Shown here piece after piece: positions 26,301 to 33,457 of a stretch of DNA of 34,565 nucleotides. The stretch is from JAVBOW01 sp031550615 (GTDB taxonomy: Bacteria > Bacteroidota > Bacteroidia > Bacteroidales > Rikenellaceae). The stretch is from positions 1-34,565 of the forward strand of contig JAVBOL010000020.1 of the NCBI GenBank assembly GCA_031550615.1, read 5' to 3'. Both the position numbers and the translations under genes were made by a program. Position 1 is the first letter of the stretch; every line of letters begins with the position of its first letter. Below the pieces are notes generated by a model. That model did no database searches. It worked only from the letters and a program-made list of their open reading frames with translations, and was not told the origin of the DNA.

Positions 26301-26526
26301 CTACGTACGCGAGGCCACCGTGGCCTATGTCGCCAGCCACATACACAACAAGCAGACGGGCGCGGTGCCCTACGTTTTCGGATACATGTATAAATTGGCG
26401 ATCCCGTTGGACGGGCAGCCCGCGACGCTCACCCTTCCCCAGGACAGGGACGTGGTGGTGTTCGCCGCCACCGTTTCCGACGCCGATCACACGACAAAAC
26501 CAGCACACGAATTCAGAGCGATATGA
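23374..26526 (+). CDS. GH38 alpha-mannosidase, exported
   Basis: This 1050-aa retaining, zinc-dependent exo-alpha-mannosidase of GH38 has a signal peptide (1-19, cleavage near VAA-Q). The zinc ligands are His34 and Asp36 in SNAHFDTQW, Asp147 in MPDCFGFG (also the nucleophile) and His361 in HQFHDDLTGTSIPG. After the catalytic barrel and helical bundle come the large beta-sandwich domains of the family, ending with YMYKLAIPLDGQPATLTLP. GH38 enzymes usually cleave alpha-1,3, alpha-1,6 or alpha-1,2 mannose from N-glycan-like structures. Bacterial GH38 proteins are often cytosolic, so the clear signal peptide puts this one in the periplasm or on the surface. The stop overlaps the next start (ATGA), showing translational coupling with the unknown gene. 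Confidence 0.95.
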   Translation: MRKPILTLILCAAALTVAAQKDGKPKVYMVSNAHFDTQWNWTVQTSISDYLRNTLEQNFWLLERYPDYIFNFEGAVRYSWMKEYYPQHYQQVKRYVAQGRWHLAGASWDSTDPNIPSAESAIRNVLLGQQFFKEEFGLKSSDMFMPDCFGFGYTTPTVAAHCGLLGFSTQKLARRRVVPFDFGRNFPFHVGLWEGIDGQRICSVFHGGFYMTKWQGDLSANEDLVETVSQSVNGRAYRYYGTGDVGGAPTPLSVQLVQQAAADKDGAMEIINAASDQLYKDYLPYDAHPELPVFKGELLLDMHAAGCYTSQGAMKRYNRRNEQLGDAAERASVVAALLGGYDYPREKLTESWRRFLWHQFHDDLTGTSIPGAYNFSWNDELISQSQFADIITAATASVAARLDTRSAGVPVVVYNPLGCRHSDLITARVPFARRPASVKVTAPDGRSVAAQVAGWDGTHAEVTFSAQVTPVSFSVFDIRSGAALRQTIKASGNTIENAVYKVTLDEMGEITSILDKRYGREMVAAGKTFRLAVIEGNLSTVNPAWDITWETMQTPSVALGGKAQVSVAYCGPAAGALRVEREYKGSRIVQYIRLTAGAQDDRIDILTEIDWASVNVLLKAEFPTGVTNPRAAYDLGMGYIERVNNSALNHEVVAQQWASIAETDRSYAVTVTNDCKYGWDKPDDNTIRLTLMHSPQVGTQTSDKFKYQQRQDFGHHTITYSIIGHKGHAADCGIARAADRANNPLFAFTTSRHAGELGRAFSAVTLSDGEVDLKALKMAEDGRDMVVARFYQPTGREVEGAYAEFNFPIKRACTLDGIEEEKGAATHTAARLIIDATPFSPRTYGIEFAVAPSAKPVNTTVKLPYNDLFAIPDGYRGEKYKVDFDSAGNAYSADLLPAALLSEGVRFTLGDPARKSAVRCEGQGVEIPAGQTLYLLAASSAQDKTAVFSLGGKQYALNVPSWSGFYGQWGWDGAKTYVREATVAYVASHIHNKQTGAVPYVFGYMYKLAIPLDGQPATLTLPQDRDVVVFAATVSDADHTTKPAHEFRAI
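23403..23433 (+). repeat. 10-bp perfect inverted repeat inside the GH38 signal-peptide codons
   Basis: CTGCGCTGCG (23403-23412) and CGCAGCGCAG (23424-23433) are exact reverse complements with an 11-nt spacer, starting 29 nt after the start codon. In mRNA this would be a strong GC-rich hairpin early in the coding region. It may simply follow from alanine codons. Confidence 0.4.
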
Positions 26527-27497
26527 TAATCAGGAAAATAGCAGTTTTGACAATGGCACTCGCCGGGGTGCTATCATGCGGCATAAGCGCACAGGAAAAA
26601 AGCAGACAAAACCCACAGGCCACCCCACAGGCAAAGTCCACGCACGAAAAATACATCCGCCTGATAGCCCTGGCCGACCCATTCAACAAAGACCACTGGA
26701 TGCCCCAGCGCAGCAGGGGGGTGGCTAAAGACTACACCGCACAGGATATCCTGGAGATGATCGGGGAGCTGAAACCCGATTGCCTGGAGCGTTTCATCAC
26801 GGGTTACATCGACCCGGACGAGCTGGTCCCTGTACGCAAGGGGTACCCTAAGATGACCGTGCTGCAATTCCTGAACGCCGCGATAGAGGCCGGCGCGGAA
26901 GGATGCCATATCATACCGAAACTCAACCTGAGGTGGCTGAGCAAACCGACCGGGGAGGCATTTTTCTGGAAATCGGCACAGGCTCTCTACGACATGCCCC
27001 TGAAAACGCCGATCCGCAACGTCAACCTCGACGTGTGGGATATCTATTGCACTGAAATACACACCACAGAGCAGCAGAGGGACGAGATGTTCGCCCGGCT
27101 GCGCAAAATAGGCTTCACACAGATCGGCCTTAACATGACCGGCAATTACAAGACCAATAACGCTGCGCTGGACTACGCCGATTTCAATATCGACAAAGAG
27201 AATTGGATAGTCAACGAAAAGGCCATCGGCACCCTGCGCTCGTATCCCAACATCAAGCGCCTTTTCATGTACATCGACTACCCGGGCGCGATGAACGCTT
27301 TCCGCGAACACACCCCCGACGAGCAGGCCAGGATCTACACCGAGGTGATATACCCCGGACAGGCCGCCCACGGTTACACGTTCGTCTACCCCATAATCCA
27401 GGATACGTGGGACGCCAACGCCGTGGCGACCTCGAAGGAAGGGCCCTACAAAGGCAAAACGATGTACCAGATAACCAAGGAACTGCTCAACAGGTAA
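26523..27497 (+). CDS. Exported protein of unknown family, candidate TIM-barrel glycan enzyme
   Basis: I do not recognise this 324-aa protein. The N-terminus is an export signal, either lipoprotein (VLSC, Cys19, with an atypical Leu at -2) or signal-peptidase I (ISA-Q). A polar linker (24-42) follows, then alternating hydrophobic strands and helices: YIRLIALAD (44-52), CLERFITGYID (87-97), GCHIIPKLNLRW (127-138), NVNLDVWDIYC (166-176), QIGLNMTGNY (200-209), RLFMYIDYPG (246-255) and YTFVYPIIQDTWDAN (285-299). This periodicity suggests a (beta/alpha)8 barrel. Strand-end carboxylates Asp170, Asp252 and Asp294 could be catalytic. It is translationally coupled to GH38 (4-nt overlap) and followed by a sulfatase after 2 nt. 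A new glycoside hydrolase or a substrate-binding protein are both possible. Confidence 0.85.
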   Translation: MIIRKIAVLTMALAGVLSCGISAQEKSRQNPQATPQAKSTHEKYIRLIALADPFNKDHWMPQRSRGVAKDYTAQDILEMIGELKPDCLERFITGYIDPDELVPVRKGYPKMTVLQFLNAAIEAGAEGCHIIPKLNLRWLSKPTGEAFFWKSAQALYDMPLKTPIRNVNLDVWDIYCTEIHTTEQQRDEMFARLRKIGFTQIGLNMTGNYKTNNAALDYADFNIDKENWIVNEKAIGTLRSYPNIKRLFMYIDYPGAMNAFREHTPDEQARIYTEVIYPGQAAHGYTFVYPIIQDTWDANAVATSKEGPYKGKTMYQITKELLNR

Positions 27498-27499
27498 CC

Positions 27500-29002
27500 A
27501 TGCTCGCAAAGGCATCCATACTTACGGGAGTCCTCTCGCTGGCCGCGGCATCCGCCGGGGCGGCGCAGAGGCCCAATGTGGTATTCATCCTGGCCGACGA
27601 TTTGGGTTACGGCGACCTCTCGGCGCTCAACCCCGGCTCGAAGATCCGCACCCCCAACATAGACGCGCTATGCGCCCGGGGCATGGTCTTCACCGACGCC
27701 CACGCCACATCGTCGCTATCCACCCCTTCGCGCTATTCTATAATGACCGGACGCTACTCGTGGCGCACGCCGCTCAAACAGGGTGTGCTGTTCGGCTACG
27801 CGGGCCCGATGATAGCCCCGGGGCGCGAAACCGTCGCTTCGATGCTCGGCCATAACGGCTACACGACCGCCTGTATAGGCAAATGGCACCTGGGCTGGAA
27901 CTGGGCAAAAAAAGCCGACGGCAAGCAGGTCGACTACTCTAAACCCATAACCGCGGGGCCCACCGACCGTGGAGGTTTCGACTATTTTTACGGCATCGCC
28001 GCCTCGTTGGACATGGCGCCCTACGTCTATGTCGAAAACGACATGCCCACCGCCGTGCCCGACCGCGAGTCCGAAGCCATGACAGGGCTCAAATTGTTCC
28101 GCTCGGGCCCCATTGCCCCCGATTTCGACCCCGCGGAGTGCCTCGACAACCTGTTTAGCCGCTCGATGGACTACATCGACAGGCAAAAGGGCGGCGACAG
28201 GCCGTTCTTCCTCTACATGCCCCTGACCGCGCCCCACACGCCGATACTGCCGCGTGCCGAATACCGGGGCAGGGCCCCTATAGGCCCTTACGGCGACTTC
28301 GTGATGATGGTCGACGACCTGGTGGGCAAACTCATCGGGCGGCTGAAGGCCAACGAACAATGGGACAACACGATACTGGTCTTTACGTCCGACAACGGCT
28401 GCGCGCCCCATATAGACATCCCCAAGTTGGAGGCGCAGGGACACTACCCGGGCTATATATTCCGCGGCGCGAAGACCGACATCTGGGAAGGCGGCCACCG
28501 CATTCCGCTCGTAGTGGCGTGGGGTGACCGCTACACCGGCAAGCGCGACGGTTCGCTGGTGTCGCTGAGCGATTTTTACGCTACCTTCGCCGATATGGCC
28601 GGGCACAGGCTCTCCGACTCAGAGGCCGAAGACAGTTACAGCATCTGGAAGATCCTGGGCGGGAAAGGCCGCAGCGCGCGTAAAGACCTGATCTCGCTCT
28701 CGGGCAACGGCTACTTCGCGATGCGCGTGCCCGAGATGAAACTGGTGTTCTGGTGCGGCTCGGGCGGACGCTCTTTCCCCTCGACGGCGGAAGAGGCCGC
28801 CGGACTGCCCGACCGGCAACTTTACGACATGGATGCCGACGAGGGCGAACGCAACAACCTGATCGGTGAGGCGAAATACCGCAAGACGGTCGAAAAACTC
28901 ACCGCCCGCATGCGCGACTGCGTGGACCGAGGCCGCTCGACGCCGGGCAAACCGCAAAAGAACGACACGGACAACAACTGGGAACAAACTAATTTATTCT
29001 AA
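27500..29002 (+). CDS. S1-family sulfatase A, Ser-type
   Basis: This 500-aa exported sulfatase has a signal peptide (about 1-22), metal ligands Asp33-Asp34 in LADDLGYGDL, the formylglycine motif S-T-P-S-R (Ser74 to be oxidised) followed by YSIMTGRYSWR, GKWHLGW with Lys128 and His130, APHTP with His246, and TSDNG with Asp298 and Asn299 as calcium ligands. The C-terminal subdomain includes QLYDMDADEGERNNL. The motif set is complete, so the enzyme should be active once matured. The overall pattern is that of arylsulfatase-A-like gut S1 subfamilies; I cannot fix the subfamily or the sulfate position. The ATG at 27500, 2 nt after the upstream stop, provides the signal peptide. It is followed by a second sulfatase after 8 nt. 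Confidence 0.95.
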   Translation: MLAKASILTGVLSLAAASAGAAQRPNVVFILADDLGYGDLSALNPGSKIRTPNIDALCARGMVFTDAHATSSLSTPSRYSIMTGRYSWRTPLKQGVLFGYAGPMIAPGRETVASMLGHNGYTTACIGKWHLGWNWAKKADGKQVDYSKPITAGPTDRGGFDYFYGIAASLDMAPYVYVENDMPTAVPDRESEAMTGLKLFRSGPIAPDFDPAECLDNLFSRSMDYIDRQKGGDRPFFLYMPLTAPHTPILPRAEYRGRAPIGPYGDFVMMVDDLVGKLIGRLKANEQWDNTILVFTSDNGCAPHIDIPKLEAQGHYPGYIFRGAKTDIWEGGHRIPLVVAWGDRYTGKRDGSLVSLSDFYATFADMAGHRLSDSEAEDSYSIWKILGGKGRSARKDLISLSGNGYFAMRVPEMKLVFWCGSGGRSFPSTAEEAAGLPDRQLYDMDADEGERNNLIGEAKYRKTVEKLTARMRDCVDRGRSTPGKPQKNDTDNNWEQTNLF

Positions 29003-29010
29003 CCATAGCC

Positions 29011-30579
29011 ATGAAAAAAAGCACTATCACCGGATTATCCGCACTGCCTCTCGCACTGGCGTCGTCGGCATGCGCGTCACCTGCCGCCGGGGCGCAGGAG
29101 TCCAGGCAACAACCCGCACAGCAGCCCAATGTGGTCTATATAATGACCGACCAGCAGAGCTACTACATGATCTCCGAGATAACGAAGAACCTCGGCAAAG
29201 ACCCCTACGCCAACAACACCTACTTCCAGACGCCCAACATCGACCGCCTGGTCAGAAGCGGTTATACGTTTTCGAACTGTTACGCCGCCAATCCCGTGTC
29301 GGGTCCCTCGCGTTTCGCACTGCTGACCGGCGAGTCGCCCAACGCGCACGGCATGACCGGAAACTTCTCGCCCGGAGGCAAGAACGGCGAACGTATCATG
29401 TCTGTGATAACCTCCCGTGCCATGGGGACGCTGTTCCGCGGCGCGGGCTACCGCACCTATTACGGCGGCAAGGTGCACCTGCCCTGGGCCGATGGCCGGG
29501 GCGGCAACCACTCGATCTACGATGCGCCCAACGCCTACGGCTTCGATGAATACCTCTGCACGGACGACCGCAACGTACTGGCGCGCACGGGGGTGGAATT
29601 CATCAATAACTATAAGGAGAAGGAGCCTTTCCTGCTGTTCCTCTCCTTTATCAACCCCCACGACATCTGCGCCTCGACGTTCTTCTTCAGCGACAAGGCC
29701 GCCGAGGGATTCGACGAGGAGTCGCAGCCCGCGCGCGAGAACCAGGTGCGCTACCGCGAGATGTACAAAAGGATGAATCCCGCCCTGTTTAAAGGCGAGC
29801 AGCTGGCCAAGGCGCCTCTTAACGCCGAGCGCACAGACCGTTACCCGGTGATTAACTTCAAAGGCCCGAAGATCACCCCCGACCAGTTCAAGGTGCTCAA
29901 CTGGCTCTATTACCGCCTTACCGAACAGGTGGACGCCGAGATCGGCCAGGTGTTGGACGCCCTCGAAAAGAGCCCCTACAAGAACAACACCCTGATAGTG
30001 TTCACCTCCGACCACGGCGAAATGGGCGGCTCGCACCACCTCTCAGGCAAGAATATCCCCTATCAGGAGTGCCAGCGCGTGCCATTGATCTTCGTGGGCA
30101 AGGGCATCCCCAAAGGCAGGATCGACAACACCACCCCGGTGTGCAACGGCTGGGACATGCTTCCCACGATGCTCGACCTGGCCGGCGTGGAGGTCCCCTC
30201 TGAACTTCTCGGCAAATCGCTCAAAGGCAAAGTCATCCAGGACAAGGCACTCGACCGCAAATACCTCTTCTTCGAATCGGCCAACTCTTTCGGGGTCCTG
30301 GACGGCGGCAGGTATAAATATTACCGCATGGTGCCCAACTCGACGTATGCGATAGAGGGCGGCGACGAGGTGTTGTTCGATCTGAAGAGTGACCCGGGTG
30401 AGCTTCACAACCTGGCCTATGACAACGGTATGTCATATAAACTCAGCGAACTGCGCGCCGCGCTGAAAGTTGAGATGGACCTGCGCGGGGTGACCTTCGA
30501 GGCTATAACCAAGAACGTCGCCGCGACGGGCAACGCCGCCAAAAGTCCCACCGCACCCAAGACCGCCAAAAAGAAATGA
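29011..30579 (+). CDS. S1-family sulfatase B, Ser-type, possible lipoprotein
   Basis: This 522-aa sulfatase is clearly different in sequence from its two neighbours. The N-terminus is a signal peptide with Cys21 in SSAC, a poor but possible lipobox; signal-peptidase I cleavage near AGAQ is the alternative. Active-site elements: MTDQQS with Asp47-Gln48, the formylglycine motif S-G-P-S-R (Ser97), GGKVHLP with Lys154 and His156, NPHD with His217, and TSDHGEMGGSHH with Asp334-His335. The C-terminus has a Lys/Ala/Pro-rich tail of about 25 residues. The use of DQ and DH metal pairs resembles choline-sulfatase-like and heparinoid-type S1 branches. The position of the sulfate removed is unknown. The stop overlaps the next start by four nucleotides. 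Confidence 0.94.
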   Translation: MKKSTITGLSALPLALASSACASPAAGAQESRQQPAQQPNVVYIMTDQQSYYMISEITKNLGKDPYANNTYFQTPNIDRLVRSGYTFSNCYAANPVSGPSRFALLTGESPNAHGMTGNFSPGGKNGERIMSVITSRAMGTLFRGAGYRTYYGGKVHLPWADGRGGNHSIYDAPNAYGFDEYLCTDDRNVLARTGVEFINNYKEKEPFLLFLSFINPHDICASTFFFSDKAAEGFDEESQPARENQVRYREMYKRMNPALFKGEQLAKAPLNAERTDRYPVINFKGPKITPDQFKVLNWLYYRLTEQVDAEIGQVLDALEKSPYKNNTLIVFTSDHGEMGGSHHLSGKNIPYQECQRVPLIFVGKGIPKGRIDNTTPVCNGWDMLPTMLDLAGVEVPSELLGKSLKGKVIQDKALDRKYLFFESANSFGVLDGGRYKYYRMVPNSTYAIEGGDEVLFDLKSDPGELHNLAYDNGMSYKLSELRAALKVEMDLRGVTFEAITKNVAATGNAAKSPTAPKTAKKK

Positions 30580-32195
30580 CCGACAGGATAATCGCACTTC
30601 CCGTACTGGCGGCGGCGCTGCTGCCGGCGGGCATGAGGGCTGCCGACAATCCGGCAGGGAGGGTCAACATCGTGCATATAATGAGCGACGACCACTCCTA
30701 CCAGACCATAAGCGCCTACGGAGGTCCGGTTTCGGCCCTCGCCCCGACGCCCAACATAGACAGATTGGCCGCGCGCGGGATGCTCTTCAACCGCGCCTAC
30801 GTCGAGAATTCGATCTCCAAACCCAGCCGCGCGACGCTGCTCACGGGTACCTACAGCCACATACACGGCCAGATCAAGCTGGGCGGCACAGACTACGACC
30901 CCACTATAGCGAACTTCCCGACGCTGCTGCAACAGTCTGGCTACCAGACCGCAATAGTCGGCAAATGGCACCTGGCGGGCGACCCGCAGGGTTTCGACTA
31001 CTTCAAGATCCTCGACGGGCAAGGCACATATTACGCCCCGACGTTCCGCACACGCGAGAGCGGCGGATTCGTCCGCGAGGAAGGGTATGTGGCCGACATC
31101 GTGACCGACAGCTCTATCGCATGGCTCGAAGGGCGCGACAGGCAAAAGCCGTTCTGCCTGTTGGTGCACCACAAATCGGTGCACCGCAACTGGTTCGCAG
31201 AGCCTAAATATTTCAGCCTTTACGAGGATGTCGACTTTCCCGAGCCGCCGACCCTTTTCGACGACTACGCCACACGCTGCGACGCCGCCCGCCTCCAGCA
31301 GATGAGCCTCACGCGCGACGCCGAGATGCCGGGCGACGTGAAGGTCTGGCAACTGCTCAGGGAGGGCGACACAAAGGACGGCTTCAACAAGGAGTTCCTG
31401 CGCATGACCCCTGCCGAGCAGGAGGCATTCCGCGCGGCTTACGGACCCGCCAACGAGGCTTTCATGGCCGCAAACCCCATGGGGCGCGACCTTACCAGGT
31501 GGAAATACCAGCGCTACATCAAGGATTACGTGCGCTGCGTGCGTTCGTTGGACGATCAGATCGGGCGCCTACTGGACTACCTCGACGCAAACGGCCTGAC
31601 CGACAACACGATCATCGTATACACCTCGGACCAGGGTTTTTACATGGGTGAGCACGATTGGTTCGACAAACGCTTCATGTACGAAGAGTCGTTCCGCACG
31701 CCTCTGGTTATCAGCTACCCGGGACATATCAAACCCGGCACGAAGTGCGACGCGCTGGTGCAGAATATCGACTTCGCCCCGACGTTCCTTGCCGCGGCGG
31801 GCGTGGACGTACCCGCAGAAATGTGGGGCGTGCCTCTCGAACCGCTCTTTAAGAACGGCAAAGCCCCAAGGGGGTGGCGCGACGAACTCTACTACCACTA
31901 CTACGACTACCCGAGCATCCATAACGTGCGCCGGCACGACGGCATCCTCACGCGCGACTACAAACTGATACACTTCAAGGACGGCGGCGGGGGCAACGCC
32001 CGCAAGGACGCCCCTATAGACGCATGGGAGCTCTACGACCTGCGTAAAGACCCGACCGAGGTGAATAACGTTTACGGCGATCCCCGCTACGCCAAAGTGG
32101 TCGCCGACATGAAAAAGCGGCTGGAGGGCAAACGCACGGAACTTAACGTCGACGAAAGCAAATTCGACCTCGAGGCGTGGAGCCGCCGCAAATAA
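30576..32195 (+). CDS. S1-family sulfatase C, Ser-type, S1_11-like (GlcNAc-6-O-sulfatase-like)
   Basis: This 539-aa exported sulfatase has a signal peptide (1-22, MRA-A). Key elements: MSDDHSYQTISAYGG with Asp38-Asp39, the formylglycine motif S-K-P-S-R (Ser81) followed by ATLLTGTYSHIHG, GKWHLAGDPQGFDYF with Lys130 and His132, and TSDQGFYMGEHDWFDKRFM with Asp352-Gln353. These blocks closely follow SulfAtlas subfamily S1_11, whose characterised gut members remove 6-O-sulfate from N-acetylglucosamine (family knowledge). If that holds here, the PUL substrate contains 6-sulfated GlcNAc or a related sugar. The ATG overlaps the upstream stop as ATGA. It is the last gene of the SusC operon and is followed by a strong terminator. 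Confidence 0.95.
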   Translation: MTDRIIALPVLAAALLPAGMRAADNPAGRVNIVHIMSDDHSYQTISAYGGPVSALAPTPNIDRLAARGMLFNRAYVENSISKPSRATLLTGTYSHIHGQIKLGGTDYDPTIANFPTLLQQSGYQTAIVGKWHLAGDPQGFDYFKILDGQGTYYAPTFRTRESGGFVREEGYVADIVTDSSIAWLEGRDRQKPFCLLVHHKSVHRNWFAEPKYFSLYEDVDFPEPPTLFDDYATRCDAARLQQMSLTRDAEMPGDVKVWQLLREGDTKDGFNKEFLRMTPAEQEAFRAAYGPANEAFMAANPMGRDLTRWKYQRYIKDYVRCVRSLDDQIGRLLDYLDANGLTDNTIIVYTSDQGFYMGEHDWFDKRFMYEESFRTPLVISYPGHIKPGTKCDALVQNIDFAPTFLAAAGVDVPAEMWGVPLEPLFKNGKAPRGWRDELYYHYYDYPSIHNVRRHDGILTRDYKLIHFKDGGGGNARKDAPIDAWELYDLRKDPTEVNNVYGDPRYAKVVADMKKRLEGKRTELNVDESKFDLEAWSRRK

Positions 32196-32223
32196 ACCGA
32201 CATAAAAAACCGGCAATGATGCC

Positions 32224-32257
32224 AAAAACCCCTGGCCAGGACGGCCAGGGGTTTTTT
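32224..32257. terminator. Bidirectional terminator between sulfatase C and the convergent esterase
   Basis: A 14-bp perfect stem (32224-32237 with 32243-32256) has an AGGAC loop. The left arm begins with five A and the right arm ends in T residues, so it can act on both converging transcripts. It lies 28 nt after the sulfatase stop and 17 nt after the esterase stop. Confidence 0.93.
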
Positions 32258-32274
32258 ATGCGTTCATTTCTTTC

Positions 32275-33297
32275 CTATTTTATCTGGGCCGCAACGGCTT
32301 TGCCGAAGTTCACGGCGCCCTCGTTATTGAAGTGCACGTTGCCGTTCAGTTCCTCGACGTTGGATATCGCGCTGCCGTCGATAATGAAGAGTTTACTGTC
32401 GCCTTTCTTTACGAATGACTCCACGATCCCGCGCTCGGCGTCGCGCACGGCGCTCAGGGGTTGGGCGTTTTTGCTCACCTCGTCACGCGCCACAGAGGGC
32501 AGGATGCAGTAAATATCCGCGCCGGGCTGCACCTTGCGCACCTGCACCAGCAGATCGGTGTAGCGGCGCGAGATCTCGGCTATGTCGCCGCGTGTGGCGT
32601 TCCAGTCGTTGAATCCCCACATTATGGTTATGATATCCGCCTTGATCCCCGCGGTCTGCGGGGCTATCTTAGAGGTGATCTGTGAGCCGCCCACCGCGAA
32701 GTTATAGAGGGTGTAGCCGTTGGTCTGCGCCACAACGCCGGGGTATGACCCCTCGGAGCCGCACTTCTTCTGTCCGGCGCCGTGCGTTATCGAGTTGCCT
32801 ATCGCCACGTATACCGGACGGTCGTCGAGCTCCAGGTCGAGCATTTTGGCGTCGTCGTCGATCTCAAGGCCGAGGAAATCTACGCCGTAGAATATCGGCA
32901 ACATGATCTCCCAATCGCAGATCCCGCCGGGGGAGGAGAGCAACAGCTCCTCGCCGCCCTTCACGCCCACGAATTCGCCGTTGCAGTAGATGCCGAAATA
33001 GTATGTTACCACACGCTTTTCCGCATCCTCGCGCGCCGCGAAGAGAGGCTTTATGGTTTTACTGTCGGTCTTAAAACTGATCTTCACGCCGCTTTGAGTG
33101 CGGGCGTTTTGCTTTGCTATGGGCACGTCGGTGTCCCACAGCGAATCGCTGTGGCGGTCGATGACCATGCGGCCATCCACCATGTGGTTGTAGAGCGCAC
33201 CCGTTATCTGGATCTTCTCGTTGTCGGGGGCTATCTGCTGTCCTGCGCGGACGGCGAAGCTGCACACGAGCAGCAATGCGGAAAGGATATACTTCAT
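32275..33297 (-). CDS. Exported two-domain SGNH/GDSL esterase
   Basis: This 340-aa protein has a signal peptide (1-18, VRA-G), an N-terminal beta-sandwich-like domain (about 22-155) and a C-terminal SGNH hydrolase domain (about 160-340). SGNH residues: Ser169 in VAIGNSITHG, Gly204 in VGGSQ, Asn230 in WGFND and His322 in VHFNNEG. The catalytic Asp normally three residues before this His is absent; the sequence there is N-G-N-V-H. The layout resembles carbohydrate esterases that deacetylate glycans, such as CE2-like enzymes (inference). It converges on the SusC operon and its promoter shares a 13-mer with SusC, so it probably belongs to the PUL and removes acyl groups from the same glycan. A different carboxylic ester is possible. 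Confidence 0.88.
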   Translation of the reverse strand: MKYILSALLLVCSFAVRAGQQIAPDNEKIQITGALYNHMVDGRMVIDRHSDSLWDTDVPIAKQNARTQSGVKISFKTDSKTIKPLFAAREDAEKRVVTYYFGIYCNGEFVGVKGGEELLLSSPGGICDWEIMLPIFYGVDFLGLEIDDDAKMLDLELDDRPVYVAIGNSITHGAGQKKCGSEGSYPGVVAQTNGYTLYNFAVGGSQITSKIAPQTAGIKADIITIMWGFNDWNATRGDIAEISRRYTDLLVQVRKVQPGADIYCILPSVARDEVSKNAQPLSAVRDAERGIVESFVKKGDSKLFIIDGSAISNVEELNGNVHFNNEGAVNFGKAVAAQIK

Positions 33298-33315
33298 ATT
33301 TGTAAGTCGGTTGGT

Positions 33316-33328
33316 TTATACAAACTTA
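33316..33328 (-). promoter_or_regulatory. Promoter of the esterase (TAAGTTTGTATAA)
   Basis: On the minus strand, TAAGTTTG (33328 down to 33321) is a perfect TAnnTTTG -7 box about 23 nt before the esterase ATG. The following TATAA makes a 13-mer identical to the SusC promoter. No strong -33 TTTG is seen. Confidence 0.65.
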
Positions 33329-33414
33329 GCATTTAAAAGGCCAGCCTGTGCGCCTCAAATCCACAAAGTAAATTTTTCAATACTTACTTTAGTGTAAAGC
33401 AATGCGTTGCGCGA

Positions 33415-33450
33415 ATTTAAAGTAAAGGGGGCAGGATACTAAATATCCCG
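33415..33450 (-). terminator. Possible terminator after the UDP-glucuronate decarboxylase gene
   Basis: On the minus strand downstream of the 33458 stop, GGGACGGGATA and TATCCTGCCCC can form an imperfect 11-bp stem (one mismatch, one G-T pair) with a TTTAG-like loop, followed by a CCCTTTACTTT tract. It is plausible but weak. Confidence 0.4.
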
Positions 33451-33457
33451 TCCCGTC

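Noticed and set aside
27203..27499. A 99-residue N-terminal extension of sulfatase A
   Set aside because: The extension overlaps the well-formed upstream gene in another frame and would displace the signal peptide; the ATG at 27500 is correct.
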